Source: Leucobacter musarum subsp. musarum
Lineage (GTDB): Bacteria; Actinomycetota; Actinomycetes; Actinomycetales; Microbacteriaceae
Reading direction: 5' to 3'
DNA length: 64,000 nucleotides
NCBI RefSeq assembly: GCF_001273845.1
Contig: NZ_JHBW01000069.1
Coordinates: 124,001 to 188,000 of the forward strand
The notes beneath the pieces were generated by a model. That model saw nothing but the letters and a program-made list of their open reading frames with translations. It was not told where the DNA came from and searched no databases. Both the position numbers and the translations under genes were made by a program. Positions 1 through 8,974 of the stretch are shown piece by piece (within the stretch, counting starts at the first letter, position 1; each line of letters opens with the position of its first letter).

Positions 1-1
1 G

Positions 2-250
2 CACGATCGCCGCACCGTGCGCAGCTCATCGGGCCATGCGCAGCTGCGCCCGGTCGTACTCGTGAATCTCACCCTGGCGGGCCGCAAGGTCGAGGCCGAG
101 CTCACGCTCACCGACCGTGAAGAGATGGTCTTCCGCATGCTCATCGGTCGCGAGGCGCTGCGCCAGGGCTTCGTGGTCGATTCAGCCGCGTCGTATCTCG
201 GGGGCCGCCCGGCACGACAGATCCGGCGTCGCAATCGCGGCCGCGCCTAA
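2..250 (+). CDS. ATP-dependent zinc protease family protein, C-terminal part (5' truncated)
   Basis: Only the last 82 residues are in the window; the frame is open from base 2, so the start lies upstream. The segment shows LAGRKVEAELTLTDREEM followed by MLIGREAL and a terminal VVDSAASYLGG. This pattern is typical of the RimK-associated putative ATP-dependent zinc protease family (PF05618), small aspartic-protease-fold proteins often found near RimK glutamate ligases. The basic tail RQIRRRNRGRA follows the domain. No partner gene is visible because the window begins here. The family call is fairly secure; the true substrate of this family is not established. Confidence 0.72.
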   Translation, partial: HDRRTVRSSSGHAQLRPVVLVNLTLAGRKVEAELTLTDREEMVFRMLIGREALRQGFVVDSAASYLGGRPARQIRRRNRGRA

Positions 251-313
251 CGCGCCGAACACGCTCCCGGCCAGCCTCTTCCGGCCCACCACCCCCAGCA
301 CTACTCTGGTGCC

Positions 314-1411
314 ATGAACGCGAACGATCTCGACCTGATCCCCGTCGGCACGGTGTTCGCCCCCGACGAGATCATTCACTACGCCGACCCCGACACGCGC
401 GATCTCGACCGCGCCATCGCCGAGGCCGACCTGCTGGTCACGACGCCCCACTCGGGTGCGGCGATCCCGGCAGAGCTCGCCGAGTTCCTCTCACCCGAAC
501 TCACCCGCCGCCTGCAGTACGACTTCACCGATGTCGCGACGGCTTCGGTCGTCAAACGGTGGGCTGAGATCGATCCGCGCATTGTCGCGGTGATCAACCC
601 GCATCCTCGTCTCGTGCGTGACCCGAACCGCGCTAAGCCGGCCGATGTGCGCGCCGATCTGCAGCAGGCGATCGAGCGGGTGCGCGAGGCCGGCCCGTGG
701 CAGAAGGTCGACCTGTCTGGAGTCGACGCGATCCGCCCCGTCACGTTCTCGTTCTTCCCGATTCTCGAAATCCCAGAGACCGCCGATGGCCTGCACCGCC
801 TCGTCGATACCTTCGCCGCCACCGCCGAACAGGGTCTGGGCGTGTACGAGGCAACGCGAGAAGTCCTCACCGATCGATTCATCGAGCACGGGCTCGCCCA
901 CGGCGGCTCGTTCACGCGCCTGTCCTTCCACGACACGATGAATACGACGACGACTCGCGATGGCGCCGTCAACGTTGCTCGTGCCCCGCAGGATCGCCTG
1001 CCCGCCGTCGTTGCACTCTCCAATCGCGGTGATGCCCAGGGCGAGTCGCGCGACCCCGCCGACCCGCCGACCATGTACCCGGCGGCCCTGCGACGTCTGG
1101 CCGCCGCGCACCGCACCGGGTTCGAGGTCGAAGAGCCCGAGGCGGTGCTGCTCAACCAGCCGTATCTGGGCAGCCAGGAGATTCTGGCGGCGGGTGCGCG
1201 GTTCCGGGCGCTCGAAACCGAGGCGACCGAAGCCGGGCTGACACTCGGGGCGGTGCAGGCGGAGTTCTTGCGCGAGTACCTGCTAGGCCCCGAGGCAGTG
1301 GCCGAGCTGCAGCAGCCCGGCACCGAGTGGATCACCGAGGATCGCGAACGCGTCGACATCCTCGCCTACGCCTGCAAGCGGGCGTGGGATCAGTTCCGCG
1401 ACCAGGCCTAG
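314..1411 (+). CDS. N-formylglutamate amidohydrolase family protein
   Basis: The 365-residue product resembles the N-formylglutamate amidohydrolase family (PF05013), Zn hydrolases that release formate from N-formylglutamate in histidine degradation or act on related N-acyl amino acids. It shows the early TTPHSGAAIP motif, the INPHPRLVRDPNR region and the later SFHDTMN segment, all usual positions for metal and substrate binding. The ATG at 314 is the first in-frame start and lies 63 nt after the upstream gene; its ribosome binding site is weak. No hut genes are nearby, so a role in histidine use is only an inference. It converges on a dicarboxylate transporter across a 202-nt gap. Confidence 0.8.
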   Translation: MNANDLDLIPVGTVFAPDEIIHYADPDTRDLDRAIAEADLLVTTPHSGAAIPAELAEFLSPELTRRLQYDFTDVATASVVKRWAEIDPRIVAVINPHPRLVRDPNRAKPADVRADLQQAIERVREAGPWQKVDLSGVDAIRPVTFSFFPILEIPETADGLHRLVDTFAATAEQGLGVYEATREVLTDRFIEHGLAHGGSFTRLSFHDTMNTTTTRDGAVNVARAPQDRLPAVVALSNRGDAQGESRDPADPPTMYPAALRRLAAAHRTGFEVEEPEAVLLNQPYLGSQEILAAGARFRALETEATEAGLTLGAVQAEFLREYLLGPEAVAELQQPGTEWITEDRERVDILAYACKRAWDQFRDQA

Positions 1412-1426
1412 GGCGCCCGCCCTCCT

Positions 1427-1451
1427 GCGGTGCCCGGCGCCCGGGCACCGC
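1427..1451 (+). terminator. GC-rich hairpin after the amidohydrolase gene
   Basis: A perfect 10-bp stem (GCGGTGCCCG / CGGGCACCGC) with a 5-nt loop begins 15 nt after the stop codon at 1411. It has no T-tract. Position and stability suggest a transcription end signal of the GC-stem type common in high-GC bacteria. Confidence 0.5.
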
Positions 1452-1495
1452 TCTCCGCACCCCGCTCCCCGCGCTCCGCGCCCCCGCCATCCCCT

Positions 1496-1564
1496 CGAAC
1501 GCACCGGTTTCTGCCGAGTGCACCCAATAGACACTGGTGCGCTCGGCAGAAAGTGGTGCGCTCG
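1496..1564. repeat. Long imperfect palindrome in a convergent gap (IR1)
   Basis: Two 29-nt arms (1496-1524 and 1536-1564) flank an 11-nt loop. The inner 17 nt (TTTCTGCCGAGTGCACC against GGTGCGCTCGGCAGAAA) pair with one G-T wobble, and an outer block pairs as CGAACGCACC against GGTGCGCTCG. Each arm carries two GCACC-like copies, so the arm itself holds a direct repeat. It lies between the amidohydrolase gene (plus) and the Dcu-type gene (minus). It may be a bidirectional terminator or a member of an intergenic palindrome family; see the similar elements at 18123, 35120 and 55795. Confidence 0.75.
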
Positions 1565-1613
1565 ACGCAGGGGCGGGGTAAGCAACGCAGCGGCGAGGCT
1601 GAGTGGGTAGCGC

Positions 1614-2960
1614 TTAGGCGCCGCCCCAGATCGCACCGAATGCGGCTCCGGCGGCGATGGTGGTGACCGCGAGAATCAGCGTCGGCAGGAAGAACGAGTG
1701 GTCAACGAGCTTGGTGCCGAGCTTCGTGCTGCCGGTCGTGTCGAAGTTGGCCGCGGCGATCTGCGAACCGTTGGTGGGCAGCAGGTAGATGCCGGCGAAC
1801 GCGCCCGCCCACATGCCCGTGAGCAATCCGAGCGGAATGCCGGCGGCCAGGCCGATGGGCACGATGGTTCGCGTTGCCGTCGACTGGCTGGTGGTCAGCA
1901 CGCAGACGAGGAAGACGCCGAGCGCGAAGATCCAAGGCACCGCGGTGACCAGACCGCCAACTCCGTCGGCGATGAGTGCTGTATGCGCGCCGAGGAATGT
2001 ATCGGTGAGCCACGCGAGACCGAAGAGCGCGATCGCCGAGACCATGCCCGCTTTGAAGACCGTCATCGTCGGAATCTCGCTGACCTTCGGTCGTGAGACG
2101 AGCAGGATCAACGTGCCTGCGACGAACATCACGATCTCGATGATCGGCGTCATGGAGATCGGATCGCCGTCGGCGGTCAACGGCCGCAGACCCTTGAAGA
2201 GCCCGAAGATGACAATCGCCGCAACGCCCAGCAGGAAGATGATCGCCGCGTTGCGACCAGCGGTCGTTACCGTGACCTGCGCCTTCACTTCGTGGGCACT
2301 CGACTGCGGCGCGGCGATCTCGCCCGAGGCGATCTTCGCCTGAATCTCGGCGTCTTCGGCGATGTCCTTGCCGAGTCGATTCACGACAATGCTCGAGAGC
2401 ACGATGCCAACGATCGCCGCCGGAATGGTGACCTTCAGGATGTCGATGAGTTCGAAGTTCCAGGGGGCAGTGTCGGTCAGCGTCACCATCGCCGCCATCG
2501 CCGCCGAGACCGGGCTGCACGCGAGGGCGACACCGGTCGCGACGACCGACAGCGAGAGCGGGCGCGAGGGGCGGATGCCGTTGCGGTACGCGAGATCCTG
2601 GATCACCGGGAGCAGCGGATACAGGATGTTCGAGGTACCGGCGCCGACCGAGAAGAGGAAGGCGACGAGCGGCGCGACGAGGGTGATCTGCTTGGGGCTC
2701 TTCGCGATGAGCTTTGCCGCAATCGACACCATCCAGTCGATGCCGCCGGCCGACTGCATCATCGATGAGGCGAGCACGACCACGAGCACGATGAGCAGGG
2801 CATCGACCGGCGGGTTGCCCGGGGCGAGACGGAAGACGAAGACGAGGATCGCGACACCGGTGCCGCCCCAGAGACCGAGGCCGACACCGCTCGAACGTGT
2901 GCCCATGACGATGCAGCCGAGCACGACGAGCAGTTGCGTGATGAAGAGAAACGCGTCCAT
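1614..2960 (-). CDS. Dcu-type C4-dicarboxylate transporter
   Basis: The 448-residue polytopic protein matches the anaerobic C4-dicarboxylate transporter family DcuA/DcuB (PF03605): it begins MDAFLFITQLLVVLGCIVMG, has the conserved GNPPVDALLIVLVVVLASS segment, and about ten to twelve hydrophobic helices along its whole length, close to the usual 430-450 residues. Such proteins exchange or take up fumarate, succinate, malate or aspartate at the inner membrane. I chose the ATG at 2960, not the upstream in-frame start at 3077, because GGGGGT sits just before it and the protein then starts at the family's first helix. No fumarase or aspartase gene is adjacent, so the substrate is not defined. Confidence 0.85.
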   Translation of the reverse strand: MDAFLFITQLLVVLGCIVMGTRSSGVGLGLWGGTGVAILVFVFRLAPGNPPVDALLIVLVVVLASSMMQSAGGIDWMVSIAAKLIAKSPKQITLVAPLVAFLFSVGAGTSNILYPLLPVIQDLAYRNGIRPSRPLSLSVVATGVALACSPVSAAMAAMVTLTDTAPWNFELIDILKVTIPAAIVGIVLSSIVVNRLGKDIAEDAEIQAKIASGEIAAPQSSAHEVKAQVTVTTAGRNAAIIFLLGVAAIVIFGLFKGLRPLTADGDPISMTPIIEIVMFVAGTLILLVSRPKVSEIPTMTVFKAGMVSAIALFGLAWLTDTFLGAHTALIADGVGGLVTAVPWIFALGVFLVCVLTTSQSTATRTIVPIGLAAGIPLGLLTGMWAGAFAGIYLLPTNGSQIAAANFDTTGSTKLGTKLVDHSFFLPTLILAVTTIAAGAAFGAIWGGA

Positions 2961-3006
2961 AAGACCCCCAGTGTCTGAACGAACCTGAGAGTCAGCGTAT
3001 CCAGTG

Positions 3007-3030
3007 GCTGTGCGCGAGCACAGCTTTTTT
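3007..3030 (+). terminator. Intrinsic terminator with T-tract, orphan on plus strand
   Basis: A perfect 7-bp stem GCTGTGC / GCACAGC with GCGA loop is followed directly by six T. This is a textbook rho-independent terminator in the plus direction. Both neighbouring genes are on the minus strand, so no plus-strand gene is known that it would end. Confidence 0.75.
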
Positions 3031-3088
3031 ACACGGCGTCCATGTCGACCGCGAAAATTCTCGTCGCCTGTCGTCACACCTGCCTGTA

Positions 3089-3520
3089 CTACTGCGAGTC
3101 TGTTGCGCGCTGCAGCGTTCCGATTTGCTCGCCCGCCTCGTTCATCACGTTCATCGTGTCGCCGTCGAGCTGCACCTCGCGAATACCGCGCAACCAGTCG
3201 TCAACTCCGGGGCATGCCATCAGGGTTGACGCGAACGTGTCGACGCGAACCGTGTCACCGTCGATCGTGTACTGCGTGCCGATACCGTTGCACCCATCGG
3301 TGCCTTCGATCGATCCGCTCTCATCGAACGTCAGTGTCGGGTTTCCCTGCTCATCCGAAGTCCAGGTGCCCGCCAGATCCGCCGCACTGACCATCGTCGT
3401 CCCCTCACCTGCAGAATCCTGCGTGTTGTTGCCGACGTCTTGTGCGCAACCCACCAGAGCGACCGTGCCGCTGAGCGCGAGCAGCAGCGCAGCTCCTGTG
3501 CGTACGTGCATGCGTGTCAT
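3089..3520 (-). CDS. META domain lipoprotein
   Basis: The 143-residue product has a lipoprotein signal: basic start, hydrophobic stretch, then lipobox LVGC with the modified cysteine near residue 25. The mature part carries a META/HslJ-like domain (PF03724), with GTWTSDEQGNPTLTF, the GTDGCNGIGTQY block and a late TLMACPG block; the two cysteines in the latter are typical for the family. META proteins are small envelope lipoproteins linked to stress or antibiotic tolerance in other bacteria, but their biochemical role is not settled. ATG at 3520 is preceded by GGAGG at good spacing, which decides it over the upstream in-frame starts. It is divergent from the protease gene. Confidence 0.82.
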   Translation of the reverse strand: MTRMHVRTGAALLLALSGTVALVGCAQDVGNNTQDSAGEGTTMVSAADLAGTWTSDEQGNPTLTFDESGSIEGTDGCNGIGTQYTIDGDTVRVDTFASTLMACPGVDDWLRGIREVQLDGDTMNVMNEAGEQIGTLQRATDSQ

Positions 3521-3802
3521 GGGATTCCCTCCATCGTTACTCCGCATGCTAGCCACCCCAGATGACACCGCATTGCAAATTTCTTGAATGCACAGCACAT
3601 CGGGGATTTTTTGCACAGTGTCGACATTCTCAGTTCGCTCACCCCTTGCACCCGGCTAACGAACAGGTTACGTTTACCCCGGCCCCTGGTGTCGGACCAG
3701 GGTGCTCGCGCAGGGGAAACGCGCAAGCATCCGATCGCCCGTACGTCCGGTTTCATTCCGGTGGCCATGTTGACCATTTACGATCACCATGGGGGAATAC
3801 AC

Positions 3803-6127
3803 GTGACGAAACGTCGTCCTGTCGCGCTTGGCGCGGCAATCACGATCGGTTTCGGAAGTCTCTTCTTCGCAGCGCCGGCGCTTGCCGATGATGTCGAGAC
3901 TCCGACCGACCAGCAGGTGCAAGAAGCGCCCGTCGTAGCCGAGGACACCACGGCTGTTCCGGAAGAGGCGCCCGTCGCCGCGGCCGAGGTACTCGAAAAC
4001 GCCGGTGTGGAGGTCGTCGCGCTCGGCGTCGACGCCAGCGGCAACCCCGTCATTGTGCAGACCGAGGGCAGCGAGACCGGACCCGAGGTCGACGCGGCAA
4101 TCGACGCCTACGCGGCCGAGCTCGGTTCACCGGGCGCAAAGGTACAGACCGTGTCCGAGGTTCCGACCGCGTACGCGGCCACCGATGTTGTCGGCGGCGC
4201 GGGCTACCTCGCGTATCAAGGCGGCACTGCGAAGAGCTTCTGCTCGGTCGGTTTTACGGCGTGGAGCCCCGACAACGAGCCCGTGCTGCTCAGCGCAGGG
4301 CACTGCACCCACGACAGCGATTACACCGAGACTGGCCTTGTGCAGCCGTCGGAGCAGCCCGCGGTCACAGGTGGTGCATCCGGTTCCGGCGCCGTGCCCA
4401 ACGGCACCGGCAAGCTCGGCGACTTCGGCTTCTCGCAGTTCGGTGGCGTCGGCAATTCCGAGGCGACCGATGCGAACAACCCTGATCCCGAAGGAACTGA
4501 CGTCTCAATCATCGAGAACATCCCGTCGACCTTCGACCTGCGCCCCGAGGTCACCGACTGGACCTCTGCCGATGACGACGATCTGGCGGCGAGCACCATC
4601 AAGATCAAGTCGGCAAACACCGCCAACCCGGTTCCCGGAAGTGCGGTTTCGAAGAGCGGCCGCACGACCGGCTACACCTCGGGCACGGTGGGCAACCTCG
4701 TCGACGGCTGGGCAACGATCACCACGCCTGAGGGCGAGCCTCGCTGGGTTCGCGGTTTCGAAAGCAATGTGCTCGCGGCACCCGGCGACTCGGGCGGCGC
4801 AGTCTTCCAGGGCACCAACGCCATCGGCGTGATCAGCGGCGGTAGCCCGGCTTCGGGCAACACTCCGCAGTTCACCTGGACGGCTTCACTGAAGCACATC
4901 CTCCCCCACATTCCGGGCTACGAGGTCGCGCTCGACATCGACGCACCTTCGGTCGATACCGATCTGAGCGAAAAGATCGCCGGCGGCAGCGACATCGTGG
5001 TCAGCGTTCCGAGCAACGCGACCGAACTTTCGGTTGGCTTCGGCAACGCCGGCGAGACGGTGCCCGTGTCGAACGGCAAGGCAACCTTCAAGGCCCCCAC
5101 GACGCCGGACGACTACTCGTACACAATCGTCGCGCAGAACGGCAAGAGCAGCTCGGACTCGGTCACGGTCGACTTCAGCGTCGCACTCGCCGCTCCGGCG
5201 ATTGATACGACCAAGTTCACTTCGAACGACGTCACCATCACGGGCACCGGCGTCGCCGATGCCACGGTCGACCTGTTCTTGCGCAACGCCGACGGCATCG
5301 GCGAGGCGCATTCGACCACCGTTGAGTCGGACGGCACCTGGTCGGTCGACGCCGAGCTCGGGTACGGCACCTTCGACTACGAGCTGCGCCAGAGCCTGAA
5401 CGGCGAGGATTCCTCAGTCGTCGAGGGCGAGATCAAGGTGCTCCCCGCGGCGCCCGGAGACCCGACGATTGCCAACGGTTCGGAGTTCCCGGTCGGCGAG
5501 GGCCCCACGAGCCTGAGCGGCACTGGCATCAACGATGCCAACGTCTCGCTCGAATTCACCGAGGGCACGCAGCCCGCAGGCATCTCGAACTCGACGCAGG
5601 TCGCCGACGGCGAATGGGGCTTCGACTTCGGAGCGCCGCTGCCGTCCGGTTCCTACACGCTCACCATCACGCAGTCGGTGACGAACCCCGAGGTGGCGAT
5701 TCCGGTGAATGCACCTGTTGCCTTCCTCGTCGGTGCGTCTGAAGAGGTCGTCACCTCCGATCCGACCGTGATCACGTTCGTGGTCGCCGCGGCTGTCGAT
5801 CCGGGTGCGAATGCCGGCGGTGCAGCCGACGGTGGTTCGGCAGCCGGCGGCGGCGCTGACGGCACCGCAGCAGCAGGCGGCGGCACCGCAGGCGCCGGCG
5901 CAAACGGCACTGCCGGTGCAGGCGCTGGTGCGAACGGCACCGCGGGTGCCGGCGCAAGCGGAACCGCGGGTGCGGGCACCGGTGCTGATGGCGCCAAGCT
6001 CGTGAACACCGGTTTCAACGCCGGCTCGCTGGTGCCCTTCGGTATCGCGGCCCTCGGCATGCTGGTGCTCGGCGCAGGCGCGATCGTTCTGACCCAGCGT
6101 CGTCTCCGCGCTGCAGATTCGGAGTAA
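3803..6127 (+). CDS. Secreted S1-family serine protease with Ig-like domains and sortase-type anchor
   Basis: Starting at GTG 3803 (GGGGGA seven bases upstream) the protein has 774 residues. A Sec signal peptide ends at about Ala28 (APALA). An acidic propeptide-like stretch precedes a chymotrypsin/streptogrisin-like domain with His167 in LLSAGHC, Asp233 in GTDVS and Ser330 in APGDSGGAVF. Three or so beta-rich Ig-like segments follow (about 375-650), then a Gly/Ala/Asn/Thr-rich linker. The C terminus is a sorting signal: LVNTG at 733-737, a hydrophobic helix and the basic tail QRRLRA. It should be exported and attached to the cell surface. LVNTG differs from canonical LPXTG. No sortase gene is in the window. 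Its substrate is unknown. Confidence 0.85.
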   Translation: MTKRRPVALGAAITIGFGSLFFAAPALADDVETPTDQQVQEAPVVAEDTTAVPEEAPVAAAEVLENAGVEVVALGVDASGNPVIVQTEGSETGPEVDAAIDAYAAELGSPGAKVQTVSEVPTAYAATDVVGGAGYLAYQGGTAKSFCSVGFTAWSPDNEPVLLSAGHCTHDSDYTETGLVQPSEQPAVTGGASGSGAVPNGTGKLGDFGFSQFGGVGNSEATDANNPDPEGTDVSIIENIPSTFDLRPEVTDWTSADDDDLAASTIKIKSANTANPVPGSAVSKSGRTTGYTSGTVGNLVDGWATITTPEGEPRWVRGFESNVLAAPGDSGGAVFQGTNAIGVISGGSPASGNTPQFTWTASLKHILPHIPGYEVALDIDAPSVDTDLSEKIAGGSDIVVSVPSNATELSVGFGNAGETVPVSNGKATFKAPTTPDDYSYTIVAQNGKSSSDSVTVDFSVALAAPAIDTTKFTSNDVTITGTGVADATVDLFLRNADGIGEAHSTTVESDGTWSVDAELGYGTFDYELRQSLNGEDSSVVEGEIKVLPAAPGDPTIANGSEFPVGEGPTSLSGTGINDANVSLEFTEGTQPAGISNSTQVADGEWGFDFGAPLPSGSYTLTITQSVTNPEVAIPVNAPVAFLVGASEEVVTSDPTVITFVVAAAVDPGANAGGAADGGSAAGGGADGTAAAGGGTAGAGANGTAGAGAGANGTAGAGASGTAGAGTGADGAKLVNTGFNAGSLVPFGIAALGMLVLGAGAIVLTQRRLRAADSE

Positions 6128-6163
6128 GCCGCTGCGAGTCTGACTCGCACGAGCTGCACGCGC

Positions 6164-6197
6164 CAACGGGCCTCGATCTTCGGATCGGGGCCCGTTG
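6164..6197 (+). terminator. Terminator hairpin after protease gene
   Basis: A 15-bp stem with one wobble closes on a TTCG tetraloop (arms 6164-6178 and 6183-6197), 36 nt after the protease stop. Downstream sequence is only moderately T-rich (GTCGTTTCC). Confidence 0.82.
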
Positions 6198-6282
6198 GTC
6201 GTTTCCGATTCATCACAGTTCTAAATGACGGCCCATTACCTCCCGACTCGCGCCGCCGTGCGACGCGCGAGAGCATGGATGC

Positions 6283-7602
6283 ATGACTGACGCCGACTGT
6301 ACTGCGACGACCACCGTCGATCCCTCCGGCGTTCCGTTCACCGAGCTCGACCCGCACCTGCTGCGCGCGCAGCGCACCAGCATCAAGTGGCGCCGATTCC
6401 CTGAAGACGTGCTCCCCTTGTTCGTCGCCGAGATGGACTTCGCGATCGCTCCCGAGGTGCGTCAGTCGATCATCGAGCGCGTCGAGGCTTCCGATCTCGG
6501 CTACCTCGACCAGCCAGGTATTCTGGCGCCCGCTTTCGCGCGGTTTGCGCAGGATCGCTGGGGCTGGCACGTGCCGCACGATCACGTGCACATCGTCACC
6601 GATGTCGCCACCGGAGTGGTCGAGGCGCTGCGCGTGGGCCGACCAGATGGCGGGCGCCTGGTGATTCCGACGCCGACCTACCCCGGATTCTTCGAGATGC
6701 TCGAGGAGGTGCCGTTCGAGGTTATCGAGGTGCCGCTCGCGGCAGACCCAGCGGGGCACCGCACGGGTGATGATCCCGTCGTTTTCGCAGCACCGGTGCG
6801 CCTCGATCTCAACGCGATCGAGCGCGCCTTCGCCAGCGAAGACGGGGTCGACGCCTTCGTGCTCTGCAACCCGCACAACCCGCACGGCCTCGCGCACTCT
6901 GCGGCCGATCTGGCGGAGCTCGCGCGCCTCGCCGCCGCCTACGACGTCTTCGTCGTCTCCGACGAGATTCACGCCCCGCTCACCTTCACGGGGGCGCAGT
7001 TCACACCGTTCGCGCCGCTCGCGGCCGCCGCTGGAGCGCTCGCCGTCACCACGCTGTCCGCGAGCAAGGCCTGGAACCTCGCCGGTGCGAAGTGCGCCGT
7101 GCTCGTCGCCGCCGATGAGCGCGCGAACACCGTGCTGAACCATCTGCCGCCCGAGGCGGTCACTCGCGTGAGCATTCTGGGGTTGCACGCGAACACGATC
7201 GCGTTCACCGAGTCCCGCGACTGGCTCGACCGCGCGATCGCGCAGATCGAGGCGAACTTCGCGCTGCTGACGCAGCTCGTCGCTGCGCAGCTGCCCGGTG
7301 TGCGCGTCACTCGACCCGACGCGGGCTACCTCGTCTGGCTCGATTTCAGAGCGGCCGGCCTCGGCGACGATCCGTACTCCCGCATCTTGCACGATGCCCG
7401 CGTCGCCTTCAACGACGGCGCTTTCTTCGGCGACGGCGGAGCCGGCCACGTGCGCATCAACCTCGCCTGCGCGCCTCAGACCATTCGAGCGGCGGTGGAT
7501 CGCGTCTCGTCGATCCTCCCCGCTCCCGTGGCGCCTGCCACCGCGGGACCCGCCGCATCCGAAACGTCACTGCCCGCCCTCGACCTGGAGGCCACCCGAT
7601 GA
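6283..7602 (+). CDS. MalY/PatB-type aminotransferase-fold cystathionine beta-lyase
   Basis: The 439-residue protein is a fold-type I PLP enzyme of the MalY/PatB branch. It shows the FPEDVLPLFVAEMDF start region, the CNPHNPHG motif, VVSDEIHAPL (PLP-contacting Asp) and the Schiff-base Lys262 in LSASKAWN. Family members cleave cystathionine or cysteine S-conjugates to pyruvate, ammonia and a thiol, feeding homocysteine to methionine synthesis; some also repress regulators. Its stop overlaps the ATG of the next gene as ATGA, so the two are translationally coupled, which supports a methionine/cysteine role. The last 35 residues are an Ala/Pro-rich extension beyond the usual length. Confidence 0.85.
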   Translation: MTDADCTATTTVDPSGVPFTELDPHLLRAQRTSIKWRRFPEDVLPLFVAEMDFAIAPEVRQSIIERVEASDLGYLDQPGILAPAFARFAQDRWGWHVPHDHVHIVTDVATGVVEALRVGRPDGGRLVIPTPTYPGFFEMLEEVPFEVIEVPLAADPAGHRTGDDPVVFAAPVRLDLNAIERAFASEDGVDAFVLCNPHNPHGLAHSAADLAELARLAAAYDVFVVSDEIHAPLTFTGAQFTPFAPLAAAAGALAVTTLSASKAWNLAGAKCAVLVAADERANTVLNHLPPEAVTRVSILGLHANTIAFTESRDWLDRAIAQIEANFALLTQLVAAQLPGVRVTRPDAGYLVWLDFRAAGLGDDPYSRILHDARVAFNDGAFFGDGGAGHVRINLACAPQTIRAAVDRVSSILPAPVAPATAGPAASETSLPALDLEATR

Positions 7603-8966
7603 GCGACCAGCCCCTCGACACTGCACAGCCCGTCACCGATTGGGAGGGCTTCGACTTCGATACCCGCCAGGTGCACGCCGGCGAGTACCCCGATCTGAAC
7701 ACCGGTCTGCGGGTACCGCCGATCGCGATGTCGGCGGGCTACGTGTTCGATGACTTCGACGACCAGGTCGACCGCTTCGCAGGTCGCTCGACCGATCCGA
7801 TCTACTCGCGCCAGGGCAACCCGACGAACTCGGTTGCCGAGGAGCGCCTGGCATCACTCGAGGGCGGCAGCGCAGCCGTCGCGGTGTCGAGCGGACAGGC
7901 CGCGATCTCGGCAGCGCTCTTCACGCTCGCACAGGAGGGCGATCACATCGTCTCGACCGCCTCGATCTACGGCGGCACCCGCATCTTGTTCGGTCGCAGT
8001 TTCAAGCGTTTCGGCATCGACGTCGACTATGTCTGGGATGCGGCGGACGACGCCGAGTGGGATCGGGTGATTCGCCCGAACACGAAGGCGATCTATACCG
8101 AGACGATTCCGAACCCGCGCAACGACGTCACCGACCTGCGCCTCATCGCAGCCGTCGCCGCGCGCTATCACCTGCCGCTCGTCGTCGACAACACCATCGG
8201 CACGCCCGCGCTGATCCGCCCGTTCGCGCACGGCGCGAACATCGTGGTGCACTCAACGACGAAGTTTCTCACCGGCCACGGCGCTGCGGTCGGCGGCGCA
8301 CTCGTCGACGGCGGCAACTTCGACTGGGAGGCCGCCGAGCGCGCCGGTCGCGCCTACCCGCTCATCACGAACGCCCCGCGACCCGGGCTGGGCTCGATGC
8401 TCGACCGTTTCGGCACGGGTGCCTACGCCCGCACCACGCGCGAGGCCGTAGTCAACGACATCGGACCGTCGCTGTCGCCGTTCAACGGCTTCTTGCTGCA
8501 CCAGGGCATGGAGACGCTGTCGCTGCGCATGGAGCGCCACGTCGAGTCGTCGCTGCGCATCGCCGCGTGGCTTGAGGAGCAGCCCGAGGTCGAATCGGTC
8601 GATTACTCCGGGCTCCCATCGAACGCCCTGCACGACATCGCGCTGCGCGACTACTCCGGTCGCACCGGTTCGATCTTCGGTGTCACGGTGCGCGGCGGTG
8701 TCGAGGGCGCCCGCGCCTTCGTCAACGGGGTACGCGTGTTCTCGCGCATGACCGGTATCGGCGACACGCGTTCGATGGTGATCCACCCGCTGACCTCGAC
8801 GCACGCGACCTTCACCGACGAGATCAACGACCGCCTCGGCATCACTCCGGGGCTGCTGCGCCTCTCGATCGGGCTCGAGTCGGCAGACGACCTCATCCGC
8901 GACCTGCGCGCTGGGCTCGATCGCGTCGGGGCGCTCGCCTCGCCCGCGATCAGCCTCGCGCGGTAG
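7599..8966 (+). CDS. metY: O-acetylhomoserine sulfhydrylase / Cys-Met metabolism PLP enzyme
   Basis: This 455-residue protein belongs to the Cys/Met metabolism PLP family (PF01053). Diagnostic segments are QVHAGEYPDLNTG, YSRQGNPTNSVAEERLASLE, the SSGQAAISAAL pocket, VVDNTIGTPALIRPF and Lys222 in HSTTKFLTGHG. Its long C-terminal part and GQAA pocket fit O-acetylhomoserine (thiol)-lyase MetY better than cystathionine gamma-synthase, so it probably makes homocysteine directly from O-acetylhomoserine and sulfide. The ATG overlaps the malY-like stop and has GGAGG seven bases upstream. The exact substrate (acetyl- or succinyl-homoserine) cannot be read with certainty. Confidence 0.82.
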   Translation: MSDQPLDTAQPVTDWEGFDFDTRQVHAGEYPDLNTGLRVPPIAMSAGYVFDDFDDQVDRFAGRSTDPIYSRQGNPTNSVAEERLASLEGGSAAVAVSSGQAAISAALFTLAQEGDHIVSTASIYGGTRILFGRSFKRFGIDVDYVWDAADDAEWDRVIRPNTKAIYTETIPNPRNDVTDLRLIAAVAARYHLPLVVDNTIGTPALIRPFAHGANIVVHSTTKFLTGHGAAVGGALVDGGNFDWEAAERAGRAYPLITNAPRPGLGSMLDRFGTGAYARTTREAVVNDIGPSLSPFNGFLLHQGMETLSLRMERHVESSLRIAAWLEEQPEVESVDYSGLPSNALHDIALRDYSGRTGSIFGVTVRGGVEGARAFVNGVRVFSRMTGIGDTRSMVIHPLTSTHATFTDEINDRLGITPGLLRLSIGLESADDLIRDLRAGLDRVGALASPAISLAR

Positions 8967-8974
8967 CCGGCGCG

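Noticed and set aside
3521-3802. Possible c-di-AMP (ydaO-type) riboswitch in the protease leader
   Set aside because: Short GC-rich hairpins and GGGGAAACG-like pieces are present, but the order of conserved riboswitch blocks could not be matched.
5653-7449. 598-codon minus-strand frame opposite the protease end and the malY-like gene
   Set aside because: Rich in Arg, His and Gly as expected for a shadow; crosses a terminator and two genes with clear motifs.
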